This document shows positions 45,991 to 56,719 of a stretch of DNA of 64,000 bases, piece after piece. Each line of letters begins with the position of its first letter. Position 1 is the stretch's first letter. The translations under genes and the position numbers were made by a program. The stretch comes from Posidonia oceanica (lineage: Eukaryota; Streptophyta; Magnoliopsida; Alismatales; Posidoniaceae), in the NCBI GenBank assembly GCA_037176725.1, contig JAZBRS010000011.1, positions 8,680,001 through 8,744,000 of the forward strand, read 5' to 3'. Below the pieces are notes generated by a model. The model ran no database searches. It saw only the letters and a program-made list of their open reading frames with translations, and had not been told where the DNA came from.

Positions 45991-47186
45991 TGCCGACCGG
46001 GAGCGAGTCAAAATGGGGTTGCGACGAGCGAAAAAAAGACGAGCTCTACGAGGAGCTATGCTCGTGAAGGCGAGTAGCTCAGAAAGAGATGGTCGAGCAC
46101 AGGTGTCTCAGCAGAGGTGTCAGCAAGGGGAGGAACCCGGGCTCCAGCTAAAGAGATCGCTTACTGAACTCTGTCAAGGACACAACAGGAAATTGGGATT
46201 AGGAACAAAAAGGTGAAATGTAAATGCACTAAGTTATGGCATGAATAACATGCATGCTTTCTAGCGTGCTCTCTCTCTCACTAATCTAGTGTTTCCTAAC
46301 GGATAGTCTACTCCGGATATCCACAAGTGTACGGGTCACCGACTCAGGTCAAAAAAGAAGGTTCCCTGTCTAACTCCCGGCCCAAAGCTCAGGTAATAAC
46401 AGGGTGGTGCGTTGGTGGCCTCAACCTCGCCTAAGCGTAGGAAGTACCCTCCACTAGCACCGACACGACCCCTGACAAGGGGGGACAGACCGACCGACTC
46501 ACACCATGCCAAAGCATCAGAGTGAGAGATCGGAACCATCCTTCGCAGACTGATAGGTGGACTCAGATGAGAAGATGCATGCCCTATATGATGCTTCATG
46601 CAAATGATTAAAGTCTTTTATCTTGCGTATTTTATTAACTCCAAGAGGGTGAAGGATTGTTTGAAGTCTCTAGTTGCTCCTAGAAGTTCTTTTTACTTGC
46701 CATTTTTAGTTAACCACAGGGAGAGCAAACAAGTCTCTACTATCCTAGGCATGGCATGTGTTAAAAGGAAGAAAATCAGTCAAATATGGCAGGCAAACAA
46801 CATACAACATAACAAAAGGCAAGTGCATGGCATGTGTGAGTATTTGTGAGCATAATAGTGAAGAAAAACATTCATCATGTCAAAAGGCATGTATACAAAG
46901 CATGTGCGTGAGTAGTGACATAGCAAATGTGTAAAAGAAAGCATTCATCATTCAAAAGGCATGCATTGTTGCCAAATAAATATGTAGACATGCATTGTGC
47001 AGGAAATAAAGTAATAAGAAGCAAATAAAGATAAAGCAAGATAAAGACAAGTAAGCATTGAAGCAGGCAAGAGCAGAATCAGGGAAACAAGCAAGCAAAC
47101 AGGTAAGAGAGCCACAGCAGGCAAAGCAAAGCAAAACCCAAGGCGAAGCAACCGAGGGAGGGGTGCAAAACCTGAGTAGAGTAGCC
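45991..47186 (-). other. G leader between primer site and gag
   Basis: About 46320-46600 holds a block (AGTCGGTGACCCGTACAC, GTGGATATCCGGAGTAGACT on the minus strand) that looks constrained but not coding. A strong 3' splice acceptor on the minus strand, pyrimidine run then CCTTGACAG, ends at 46171. An open frame continues upstream of 45990 to about 46120 without an ATG (FARRNPILTRSRSA), so gag may start further up or on a spliced leader. No extra ORF1 like that of pea Ogre is seen here. Confidence 0.5.
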
Positions 47187-47308
47187 ATGAGGCGACTCGC
47201 CAGGAGTTCGCACAGAAGAGCAACCAAAACAGGCAAAGGAGGCACAAATGCAAACAAAGAAAGCAAATCCCAAGCGAGCGAAAGCGAAGGCGAAAGCCGG
47301 AGTCTAAC

Positions 47309-47327
47309 ATCCCCAGCGGAGTCGCCA
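47309..47327 (-). other. Second (inner) primer-site copy of G
   Basis: Minus strand TGGCGACTCCGCTGGGGAT, identical to the functional-position copy, 142 bp inside the element. Confidence 0.8.
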
Positions 47328-47450
47328 CTGTGCGACTCGCTGGGAGCCGACACAGGCAGACAAGCAAATAGACAAGGCAGACAAAGGCACAAAGGCAAAC
47401 AAACATGCAAAGCAAGCGAGCGAAAGCAAAGGCGAAAGCCGGAGTCTAGC

Positions 47451-47469
47451 ATCCCCAGCGGAGTCGCCA
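47451..47469 (-). other. Primer binding site of G (tRNA-Arg type)
   Basis: Minus strand TGGCGACTCCGCTGGGGAT, one base after the end of the 5' LTR (ATTACTACA/G). This is the position where minus-strand synthesis begins. Confidence 0.9.
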
Positions 47470-47616
47470 CTGTAGTAATCCCAGTGTTCAGATCGTCCAT
47501 GCACATTGCCAAAGCTCGTGTGCACCGATCAGAATCAGGTTCACTATTAGCGGCTATGTCCGAGAAGGAAGACTTAACTCGAAAACATTTAAAAGAGGAA
47601 AGAAGGGGGTGAAAAG

Positions 47617-47937
47617 AAGAAGATAAGACAAAATCGGAGTCGCCACCAAGTCTATTAGATCGGGAGACAAGGAAAACCGGGGAAATGCGTGAATAATCAC
47701 GCAAAACCAAGCAAAAGATGCAATGCAAGGCAATGCAGAAGAAAAGAGATGCAAACGAATGCAAATGATGTGACTCGTGCCTAGGACAAGGGCAATATGG
47801 TCATTGCGGGCCAAGAGAGAGGGCAAGGACTCCTGTTACGTGTGGGGAAGGTGTTAGGCACCCCCGACACGCCCGAGAATCGGTCTTACTAGGCTTACGC
47901 TCGCGTACGCAGGGAAATGAAGATTTTGAATGCCTAA
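47617..47937 (-). promoter_or_regulatory. Conserved distal LTR block in G 5' LTR
   Basis: Second copy of the block at 26400-26720, with about ten single-base differences by eye. Confidence 0.78.
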
Positions 47938-48149
47938 GTGCCAATGAATGCCTATCTAAATGCTCAAGGGTGTGCTCTAAGTGATGGAAAGCAATGCAAG
48001 AAAGTAAACGTGCAATCTAAGTGCTCAGCAACGCTGTCTGTGTTCCGAACCGGGCGAAACCTGGCTCGTGAGAACTCCAGGCAGTAAGCATCACCGTCCT
48101 ATATGCAAGTGCAGGCGATAAAACAAAACAGCGGTGAAAACAGACGATG

Positions 48150-50105
48150 CGGGCGACATGCGAGGGAACAACGTAAAACACGCAAAACGGGACAAGAAAC
48201 GAAGCAAGAACGTAAAACGATGCAAGAAACGAGGTCGACACGCAAAACGGTGCGAGAAAACGAAGCAAGAGCGTAAAACAGTGCGAGAAACAAGGCAAGG
48301 ACATAAAACAGTGCGAAAAACAAAGTCGGCATGCAGAATGGTGCAAGAAACAAGCGAGACACGCGAAACGGTGCGAGAAACGGGCGAGACATGCAAAACG
48401 ATGTGAGAAAACAGAGCGGCAAGCAAAACGGCGCGAGAAAACGAAGCAAGAGCGTAAAACAGTGCGAGAAACAAGGCAAGGACATAAGACAGTGCGCAAA
48501 ACAAAGTCGGCATGCAGAATGGTGCAAGAAACAAGCGAGACACGCGAAACGATGCGAGAAACGAGCGAGGCACACAAAACGATGCGAGAAAACAGAGCGG
48601 CACGCAAAACGGTGCAAGAAAACAAAACGGCACGCAAAACGGTGCAAGAAAACAAAGGCAGCACGCAAAACGGTGCGAGAAAACAGAGCAGCACGCAAAA
48701 CAGTGCAAGAAAACAAAACGGCACGCAAAACGGTGCGGGAAAATAAGGGCGGCACGGAAACGGTGCAAGAAAACAAAGCGGTACGCAAAACGGTGCGAGA
48801 AAACAAAGCGGCACGCAAAACGGTGCGAGAAAACAGAGCGGCACGCAAAACGGTGCAAGAAAACAGAGCGGTACGCAAAACGGTGCAAGAAAACAAAGTA
48901 GCACGCAAAACAGTGCGGGAAAATAAGGGCAGCACGCAAAATGGTGCAAGAAAACAAAACGGCACGCAAAACTATGCAAGAAAACAAAGCAGCACGCAAA
49001 ACGGTGCAAGAAAACAGAGCGGCATGCAGAACGGTACAAGAAAACAAAGCGGCACGCAAAACGGTGCGGGAAAATAAGGGCGACATGTAAAACGGTGCAA
49101 GAAAATAAAGCGGCACGCAAAACGGTGCAAGAAAACAAAGCGGCATGCAAAACGGTACGGGAAAACAAAGCGGCACGCAAAACGGTGCAAGAAAACAAAG
49201 CGGCACGCAAAACGGTGCAAGAAAACAGAACGGCACGCAAAACGGTGTAAGAAAACAAAGCGACACGCAAAACGGTGCGGGAAAATAAGGGCGGCAGGCA
49301 AAACGATGCAAGAAAACAAAACGGCACGCAAAATGGTGAGAGAAAACAAAGCGGCACGCAAAACGGTGCGAGAAAACAAAGGCGGCGCGCAAAACGGTGC
49401 GAGAAAACAGAGCGGTACGCAAAACGGTGCGAGAAAACAGAGCGGTAGCAAAACGGTGCAGGAAAACAAAGCGGCATGCAAAACAGTGCGGGAAAACAAA
49501 GCGGCATGCAAAACGGTGCGGGAAAATAAGGGCGGCACGCAAAACGGTGTAAGAAAACAAAGCGGCACGCAAAACGGTGCAAGAAAACAAAGCGGCACGC
49601 GAAACGGTGTGGGAAACAGAGCGGCACGCAAAACGGTGCGGGAAAATAAGGACGGCATGCAAAACAGTGCAAGAAAATAAAGCGGCACGCAAAACGGTGC
49701 AAGAAAACGAAGCGGCATGCAAAACGGTGCATGAAAACAGAGCGGTACGCAAAACGGTGCAAGAAAACAAAGCGGCACGCAAAACGGTGCGGGAAAATAA
49801 GGGCGGCACGCAAAACGGTGCAAGAAAAAAAGCGGCACACAGAACGGTGCGAGATAACACAGTGGCACGCAAAACGGTGCGAGAAAACAGAGCGGCATGC
49901 AAAACGGCGCAAGAAAAAATGCGGCACGCAAAACGGTGCGAGAAGACAGAGCGGCACGCAAAACAGTGCAAGAAAACAAAGCGGCATGCAAAACTGTGTG
50001 AGAAAACGGAGCGGCACGTAAAACGGTGCAAGAAAACAAAGCGGCACGCAAAATGGTGCGAGAAAACTAAGACGGCACGCAAAACGATGCGAGAAAACAG
50101 AACGA
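48150..50105 (-). repeat. Expanded 30-bp tandem array in G 5' LTR
   Basis: Same 30-bp unit as in the 3' LTR but about 1955 bp long against about 955. It yields the 686- and 709-residue Phe/Cys-rich ORFs, which are repeat artefacts. The left 500 bp also shows a repeat of about 185 bp (48241-48425 and 48430-48605). Confidence 0.95.
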
Positions 50106-51814
50106 AAAGAAGCGCGCGGAAGCCATGCAATGCGAATGGTATGCAAACCATGCTACTGAAGTTCAGGAGGGTTTACCTGGGAAATCTGGGGCCTGATCTG
50201 GAATCCGATTGGTCCATGCTGAAGAGCGTTCCGCCGAGGTCGTCATGGCAGCTTACTTGAGAAGATCCAACGGCCGGATCCGAAGATATTCCAACTTCAA
50301 GGCAGAGGGACCAGAACAGGGGAGAAGAATGGATCTAAGTGTAAGAGGCACCTAAGGGGTGTGCGAAACAGGTCCTCCCTTGTGAATGGGAGTTAATGAC
50401 GCTTAAGTGTGTGCAAAGGATGCAAAAATACTAGAATGCATGAATGCAATGCATGCAGAATGCATGAAAAGGCTTAAGGGTGACTTTTCAGAAAATTGGG
50501 AATTTAAGTGCAATTTTTTAAAAAGATGGGGGTCTAAATGCAGAGATTTTGAAAAGCTTGGGGCTTTCATGCAAGGATTTTGGAGAAAGGAGGGTCTGTA
50601 TGCAATTTTGCAAAGGGCAGGGTTTAAAATGCAATTTTTCAAGATGGGTATGCATCAGGGCAAGCTTTGAAATCATGTGGCAGGTTGGATTGCAATTTTG
50701 AAATCATTAGGGTTCAGAATGCAATTTTTCCAGAAAAACAGGGTCCTAAGTAGTCTGGGAATGCAAATGGGGGATTCACATGCAATTTTTCAAACATGTG
50801 GGGGCTAAAATGCAATTTCATAAGCAAAATGTGCATTTAAATGATTTTTATAAGCATGCAGAGGACCTATGTGTAATTTTCAAATCATGCAGGGTCAAAA
50901 AATGCAATTTTATAAGCTAAATATGCATTAAAATGACTATTGTGCATTAGAAAAGGACCTATATGCAGAAATCAGAAAACAGAGGGGGAAAAAAGCAATG
51001 CAACAAGCAAAAATGAAAAATAAAAGCTAAGTTCTACAGGACAGAGGACCAGATAGCAAATACTGAAAACAAAGAGGACCCAGAATGCAATTTTATATGG
51101 CAAACTTAATGCATTAAATCTAATTAAACAACTGCAGGATTAAAGTGCAATAATGAAAGGCTGGAGGGCCAAACTCAAACTTATTACTAAAGGAAAGCAC
51201 AGTAAAAGGACCAGTATGCAAATAAAGAGAACCACAGATATTTCATGCAATTTTATATAGTTTCAGCTCAGAAATAAGCAGATTAAATCAAATAAAGGAC
51301 CTGAACGCAAAATAACAAGAACTCAGACCAGAAACGCAATATTTGGCAAAAAACTTAGATAATGGGAAAATAAATGAACAGTGGCATGGCCGACGGCCAT
51401 GGACACTGTAGCAGAAGGATACCAGCGTCCATGAACGCCGGCAGGGGGTGCTGGGGCTGCGCAGATCAGCGGGAAAGCATCACCAGGTCCTGACGGAGTT
51501 CGGGCGACATTCGGCGGAGCTCGACGCTGGCTGGAGCGAGCCGGAGAGGCCACCGGAGGTCTGCAGAGCTTCAAAGGTGCAGTCCGGGCGATTGACGCGA
51601 CGACGCTGCGATCCGAAGGCCGGAGCATGTTCTTGAGGCTCGTGCGGACCGGAGGCAGCTGCTGGAGCGTCGTTCTGCTGACCGGAGCGGCGGGACGCAC
51701 TGTGATGCTCGACGGAGAAGACGACGCTAACCGGAGTTGACTCGGCGCAGGAGAGAAGGGAATCCTATTCTAAAGGCTGGAGAAGCAAGAGGGAAAGAAA
51801 AATAGGCGAAAGGA

Positions 51815-51835
51815 AAAGGAGATTACCTGCTTCCG
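51815..51835 (-). promoter_or_regulatory. Candidate 5' splice donor in G 5' LTR
   Basis: Minus strand CACGGAAGCAG/GTAATCTCC, GT at 51826-51825. With the acceptor at 46171 it would define a leader intron of about 5.7 kb that removes the 30-bp array and the primer site from mRNA. Confidence 0.5.
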
Positions 51836-54521
51836 TGGCTGAGAAGCCCCCCCCCCCGACGCAGGTGGTTTCAGAGATCGCCGGTGGAGTTCGTCTGGCC
51901 GCTGCGGGCGCCGTCTGCTGCTCGCGAGGATCGGAGTCGCCTCCACGGAGCCCTCCGGTGCTTCCCAAACGCTTGGACGCGAGCTTCGAAGGTCGAAGGA
52001 TGGATTTGCAGATTTTGGGTACACAGAGGCAGCCGGAGACCGGGGGGGTGTCTGCTGCTCCTTAGGCCGGATGGGTCCTTCTGGGAGGTTGCTGGATGTC
52101 TGGTGGAGGTTTCTGGGCAGTTGAATGGGGTCGCGGTGGACTGTGGGTGGAGATTGCAGGTCGGTTGGTTTTCTGGACAGAGAGGACTGCAGGTGTTTGT
52201 GGTGGCGGGTAAGGACGGTGGTGGTTTGCTGGGCTGAAGGTTGGGTGGCTTGGGGAGGTGGAGTTCAGGCGAGTGACTGGGAAAGGTTTGGGACGAATTG
52301 GAGGTCTGTGGTGGTGGCAATTTCAGATGGATTGGAGTTAGGTTCTGTGGAGGATTTCCGGTGGTATCGGGCGTGTTTCTGTGTGGAATTGGGTGAGGAA
52401 TCGAGGGCTGAAGTCGTGGAGTTCTGGGTGAGATTGGGGGGTGAATGCTGGGTCGTTTGGGTGGAGATGGAGCTTCTGGTTTTACTCGAATGGAAGGGAA
52501 GGAAGTCCTGAATTTTTCGGCCGAACTGGGGGGAATTTCCTCTCTCCTCTCTCAGGCTAGGGGCGTGAAGAAGATCTCCGTCTCTACCTCTACTAGGGGG
52601 GTGAAAATCCTGGTCTTTTTTGCTCACTCCCGTGCCATTGCACCTGCAGGTCTTCTGGCAGCCAGTAGAGGCTCGGAGCAGGCGCGGTAGGCGCACGGGC
52701 AGAGTTCGGCGCACGCCGGTCTGGCTTGCGCAGGAGGCGTGCGAGGCGTGCCAGGAGGCCAGGCACAAGGACGACGCTGTCGACCACAGGAGCTGACGGA
52801 TGGCAGAAGATGCAGAGAAATCAGAGGAAGGCGGGAGAGGAAGAAGAAGGAAGGAGGAAGAGGACTGAAGGCGCGGGCCGGGCCGCGAGCTGAACAAAGA
52901 AAAAGAAAGAAAAGAAAGAAGGTGGAACGAGCCGGACTGGGCCCAGCAGGAGAAAAAGAAGGAGAAATAGGAAGAAAGGGAGAAATGGAAGGGAAAGAAA
53001 GGAGAAATAACTTGGATAAAAATAAAATAAAAATGGGTAAAATTATTAGAGTGATTGTATTTTAAGTTAAGACCTTGATTAAATTTTTTAATGATCGTTT
53101 TTGGTTAGTTAATTAGGTTTAGAGGGATTTTGGATTTGATTAGGGTTTTAAGGGTTTTCTTTGTTTTTGATTTGTTTTTTATTTTGATTAAATGTTTGTT
53201 AAGCCTTTTAAGTTGTTTTTTTTTTCATTATGTTTTTCTTGTTAAGTACTTAGGATGTTAATTAGGATTTTTTAAGGTTTGTTTTTTAGATTAATTGGTG
53301 GTGAGTTTTAGATTTTAATCTTGATCCTTTTTCCTTAAGTCTCCTTTGATTTGCTTTTTCTTAATTTCGTTTGTTAAATTCTTTTAGCATTTTTTTTCTT
53401 AGGTTAGGTTTTCTTGTTAAGTTTTTAATTAGCTGTTCTTAAATTTTGATTGTTTATTTTATTATTTTTTAATTATGTTTTCAATTTTTCTTTTGAGAGT
53501 TGTTAAGTTAGGTTTTTCCTTCTTAATTATTAGCCTTTGCATTTCTTAAGTGTTTTCTTTCTTTTAGGGTTTGTTTTCTTGGTTGTTTTTAATAGGATTT
53601 TACTTTTAGCTGTTTTGATTACATTTCGATTTTTTCCTTGATTTTACAGCGTTTTCTTTTGGTTTGTTTTGCGTTTTTTAGCTTGCATTCTTGGTTTTCC
53701 ATTTTAGCTAGATTTAGTTGGGTTTAGGTTTTTAATTGTTTGCTTAATATTTTTACTTATTTTTCTTAGGTTTTTGGTTTGTTTCCCTTTTGTTTTAGAG
53801 TTTTAGAGGTTTTTAAGGATTTTTTAGGGACTTAGCAAGAGAAAGGAAAAGAAAAGGAGAGGGAAGAAGAAAAGGGAAAAAAGGAGGAATAAAAGGGAAA
53901 GAGAGGAGTTGAAAGAAAATAATTTTTTGAAAGTCAAGGAAATTGCTAAAAATAAGATAAAAATAGGAATAAGATTGAGAAGAGATAGAAGCACAAAGGG
54001 GGCCCACAGCCAGGCAAGAAAAAAGGAGAAAGGAGATGAAAAGAAGGGGGATAATCAGGAGAGAGAGAGGAGAGAGAAAAGAATAATCTAGGAGAGAGAA
54101 AACGATAATTTGGCCAAAAGGAGGTCTTAGAAGTTCCGAAAATGGGTGAAATTTGGCGGGTGTGCAGTCTAGGGTCTCTAGCCTTGGTCCCAGGGTTTTG
54201 GCTTGGTTTCGAGAAAGTTTCGGAGGGGTTTTGAGGTGTAGAAAAAGGGTAGTTTTACCTAAGTTTCCTAGGGTTTTTGGGAGTGGTTTTGGTCTGAGAT
54301 TTTAAGAGCTTTTTGGTGGGTTTGTTAAGTCAGGAGGGGTGAGTTTTTCTATGGATTTTGGTTAGTTTTCGGGTTCAGGAAAGGGGGGTAATCTTAGGTT
54401 GAGTCTGTGCTTGTTTTGAGGGGAAAGAGGGAGAGAGTGGTGTGAGTTTGGACCTAGGTTTGGGTTCAGAAGCCACCAGAAGATTCCAATCGATCCGGCC
54501 TGTCAAAATGGGATGTCAACA

Positions 54522-54526
54522 TATGC
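54522..54526 (+). repeat. Target site duplication of G, right copy
   Basis: TATGC, identical to 26249-26253. Confidence 0.93.
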
Positions 54527-54647
54527 ATTTGGCTCGAATGAGAGAGCTTAGATCAAGAAGAGGGCCTCAAGAGGTGAACTGAGCATGATATGGTGCAAAG
54601 GGATTTCACTACAATGAGGGGAGTACCAAAACAGGGTGTCTACAGAT
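54522..54647 (-). mobile_element. 3' LTR of F-minus, proximal part
   Basis: Minus strand starts TGTAGACACCCTGTTTTGG at 54647. It runs to 54522, then continues at 26253 once G is removed. Joined LTR about 1.67 kb. Confidence 0.82.
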
Positions 54648-54662
54648 TGCCCCTCCTTGAAG
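54648..54662 (-). other. Polypurine tract of F-minus
   Basis: Minus strand AAGGAGGGGCAATC next to TGTAGACACC. It fixes the orientation of F as minus, with its internal region to the right. Confidence 0.85.
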
Positions 54663-54779
54663 ATAGCTTCGGCACGAAGCTAGCTACAAGGCGAGACTAT
54701 ACCCCCGTGTGGCACTACCTAAGGTTCTAAAAGAAATCTAATGCCTGCTGCCACTAGGCTTGGATGAGACACAATGAGG

Positions 54780-55040
54780 GTTGGATGAAGAGACACGGCC
54801 AACGGCATTGCTCGAGGGGGTCAGACTAAAAAACACGGCCACGGGGGTTGCCCGAGGGGGTCAAACTAAAAGACACGGACATGAGGTTTGCCTGAGAGGG
54901 TCAAACTAAAAGACACGGCCATAGGGGTTTTCCGAGGGGGGTCAAACTAAAAGACACGGCCACTAGGGTTGCTCGCGGGGGTCAAACTAAAAGACACAGC
55001 CAAGCGGATTGTCCGAGGGGGTCAAACTAAAATATGGGTA
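54780..55040 (-). repeat. Tandem array F1, about 42-bp unit
   Basis: Six copies of AAGACACGGCCA, a short variable spacer, GGTTGCCCGAGGGGGTC and AAACTAA. Confidence 0.9.
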
Positions 55041-55250
55041 GCAAATGTCTCTGACAACCACTCAATGCAAATGCAATGTAATGCGCTATGCATGGATGCG
55101 TGCTGGCAGGAATGCATGGGAGGTGATCATGATTTGTAATGCATGACCCTAGATAATGAGGTTCCTCCATCATTGCCGGCTTTGATTTGTATACTGGGTT
55201 GGCTTAGGAATTTTTCTCATTACCTAAAGCAAACAACACATGCATGAATG
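55041..55250. other. Spacer inside F arrays
   Basis: Unique-looking non-coding sequence with ATGCAATG-type words. Confidence 0.4.
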
Positions 55251-55745
55251 CAATTTGTCATAGTCAAGTGCCCCTTCATCGAGTGTAGCCTACACTCTCT
55301 ATAGGGACCATCGTCCTATGATACGCAGGTTGGTGAGCGAGAGGTCCATGATGCTCTCAGGTGTTGGGCAAAGGGGGTTGACCTCTTCTCTGCTAGCTAC
55401 GTTGGCTTTATTTGTCATAATCGAGTGTCTTTTCATCAAATGTAGCCTACATTCTCGACAGGGACCGTCATCTTATGACCCGTGAATTAGTGAACAATGG
55501 GTCCACTAATACCGTTGCATTTATTTGTCAAAATCAGGTATCCTTTCATCAAATGTTGCCTACATTCTTGATAGAGACTGTCATCTTATGACTCGTGAAT
55601 TAATGAACGATGGGTCCACTAATACCATTGGCTTTATTTGTCAAAATCAGGTATCATTTCATTGAATGTTGCCTACATTCTCGATAGAGACCGTCATCTT
55701 ATGACCCATGAATTAGTGAACGATGGGTCCACTAATACCGTTTGC
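55251..55745 (-). repeat. Four copies of a roughly 113-bp repeat
   Basis: Starts at about 55251, 55407, 55521 and 55634. Shared words: TTATTTGTCA, TTTCATCAAATGT, GCCTACATTCT, CGTCATCTTATGAC and GGTCCACTAATACCG. The first copy is more diverged. Confidence 0.85.
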
Positions 55746-55774
55746 TTTGTTTACCTAGTTGTGCTCTGAGGTAT

Positions 55775-56705
55775 TCAATAAGGACAAGGCCTAGGGGGTT
55801 GCCCGAGGGTGTCGAACTGAAAGACACGACCAAAGGGATTGCCCAAGGGGGTCGAATAGGAAATTTAAAAGACACTGCCTAAGGGGTCGATCTGGAAGAC
55901 ATGGCCAGCGGGATTGCCCAAAGGGGTCGAATAGGAGATTTAAAAGACACAGCCTAAGGGGTTGCCCAAGGGGGTCGATCTGGAAGACACAGCTAGGAGG
56001 ATTGCCCGAGGGGGTCGAACAGGAAATTTAAAACACACTGCCCAGGGGGTTTCCCAAGGGGGTCGAATTGAAAGACACGACCAAGGGGATTGCCTGAGGG
56101 GGTCGAATTGAAAGACACGGCCAGGGGGATTACTCGAGGGGATCGAATTTGAAAGATACGGCCAAAGGGATTGCCCGAGGGGATTGAACAGGAAATTTAA
56201 AAGACACTACCCAAGGGATTGCCCAAGAGGGTCGAATTGAAAGACATGGCCAAGGGGATTGGCCGAGGGGGTTGAACAAGAAATTTAAAAGACACTACCC
56301 GGGGGAATTACCCGAGGGGGTCAGATTGAAAGACACAGCTAGAGGGATTGCCCGAGGGAGTTGAATTGAAAGACATAGCCAAGGGGATTGCCCGAGGGGG
56401 TTGAATAGGAAATTTAAAAGACACTGCCCAAGGGGGTCGAATTGAAAGACACGGCTAAGGGAATTGCCCAAGGGGGTTGAACACGAAATTTAAAAGACAC
56501 TGCCCAGGGGGATTGCCCGAGGGGGTTGAATTGAAAGACACGACCAGAGGGATTGCCCGAGGAGGTCGAATTGAAAGACACAGCCAGGAGTATTGCCTAA
56601 GGGGGTCGAATTGAAAGACACGGCTAGGGGGATTGCCCGAGGGGGTCGAATTGAAAGACACGGCCAAGTGGATTGCCCGAGGGGGTCGAACAAGGAATTT
56701 AAAGG
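55775..56705 (-). repeat. Tandem array F2, units of about 40 bp
   Basis: Continuation of the F1 type: GATTGCCCGAGGGGGTCGAA, TTGAAAGACACGGCCA, alternating with a variant carrying AGGAAATTTAAAAGACACTG. The minus-strand ORF of 119 codons here is repeat-driven. Confidence 0.9.
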
Positions 56706-56719
56706 ACACATCCTCAGAT

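Larger units (their letters stand above)
47187..47470 (-). repeat. Tandem duplication of about 142 bp including the primer binding site
   Basis: 47187-47328 and 47329-47470 are diverged copies. Both end with CCGGAGTCTA, ATCCCCAGCGGAGTCGCCA and C, after the same AAGCGAGCGAAAGC leader words. Confidence 0.85.
26254..54521 (-). mobile_element. Element G: complete 28.3-kb Tat/Ogre-type LTR retrotransposon
   Basis: Minus-strand element bounded by TATGC duplications, with LTRs of 6053 bp (3', left) and 7051 bp (5', right). Each reads TGTTGACA to ATTACTACA on the minus strand. Order in the direction of transcription: 5' LTR, tRNA-Arg-type primer site (duplicated), leader, gag-protease, RT-RNase H-archaeal-type RNase H, integrase, about 1.2 kb non-coding, a 3' ORF, a conserved block, two tandem arrays, polypurine tract, 3' LTR. 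The second RNase H, primer type, size and extra ORF place it in the Tat lineage, Ogre-like. All frames carry some nonsense codons, so this copy is probably not self-sufficient. The two LTRs are still very similar, so the insertion is young relative to its surroundings. Confidence 0.93.
47471..54521 (-). mobile_element. 5' LTR of G
   Basis: Same organisation as 26254-32306. It is 998 bp longer, nearly all because its 30-bp array is about 1 kb longer. Primer-site mimic at 47636-47645, splice donor GT at 51826-51825. Starts TGTTGACATCCC on the minus strand, where the 3' LTR has TGTTGACACCCC. Confidence 0.93.

Noticed and set aside
46320..46600. Possible rDNA or tRNA-like segment in the G leader
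   Set aside because: No tRNA fold or rRNA match could be traced. Its position fits a conserved Tat 5' leader.
26930..50105. Regular 30-bp units looking like a CRISPR array
   Set aside because: Units are contiguous with no unique spacers, lie inside plant LTRs, and no cas genes exist.
48017..50151. ORFs of 709 and 686 codons on the minus strand (and 376/318 codons at 26800-27930), rich in Phe, Cys, Leu and Ala-Pro-Phe steps
   Set aside because: They are the translation of the 30-bp LTR array. Several frames stay open together with a 10-residue period, which is a property of the repeat and not of a gene.
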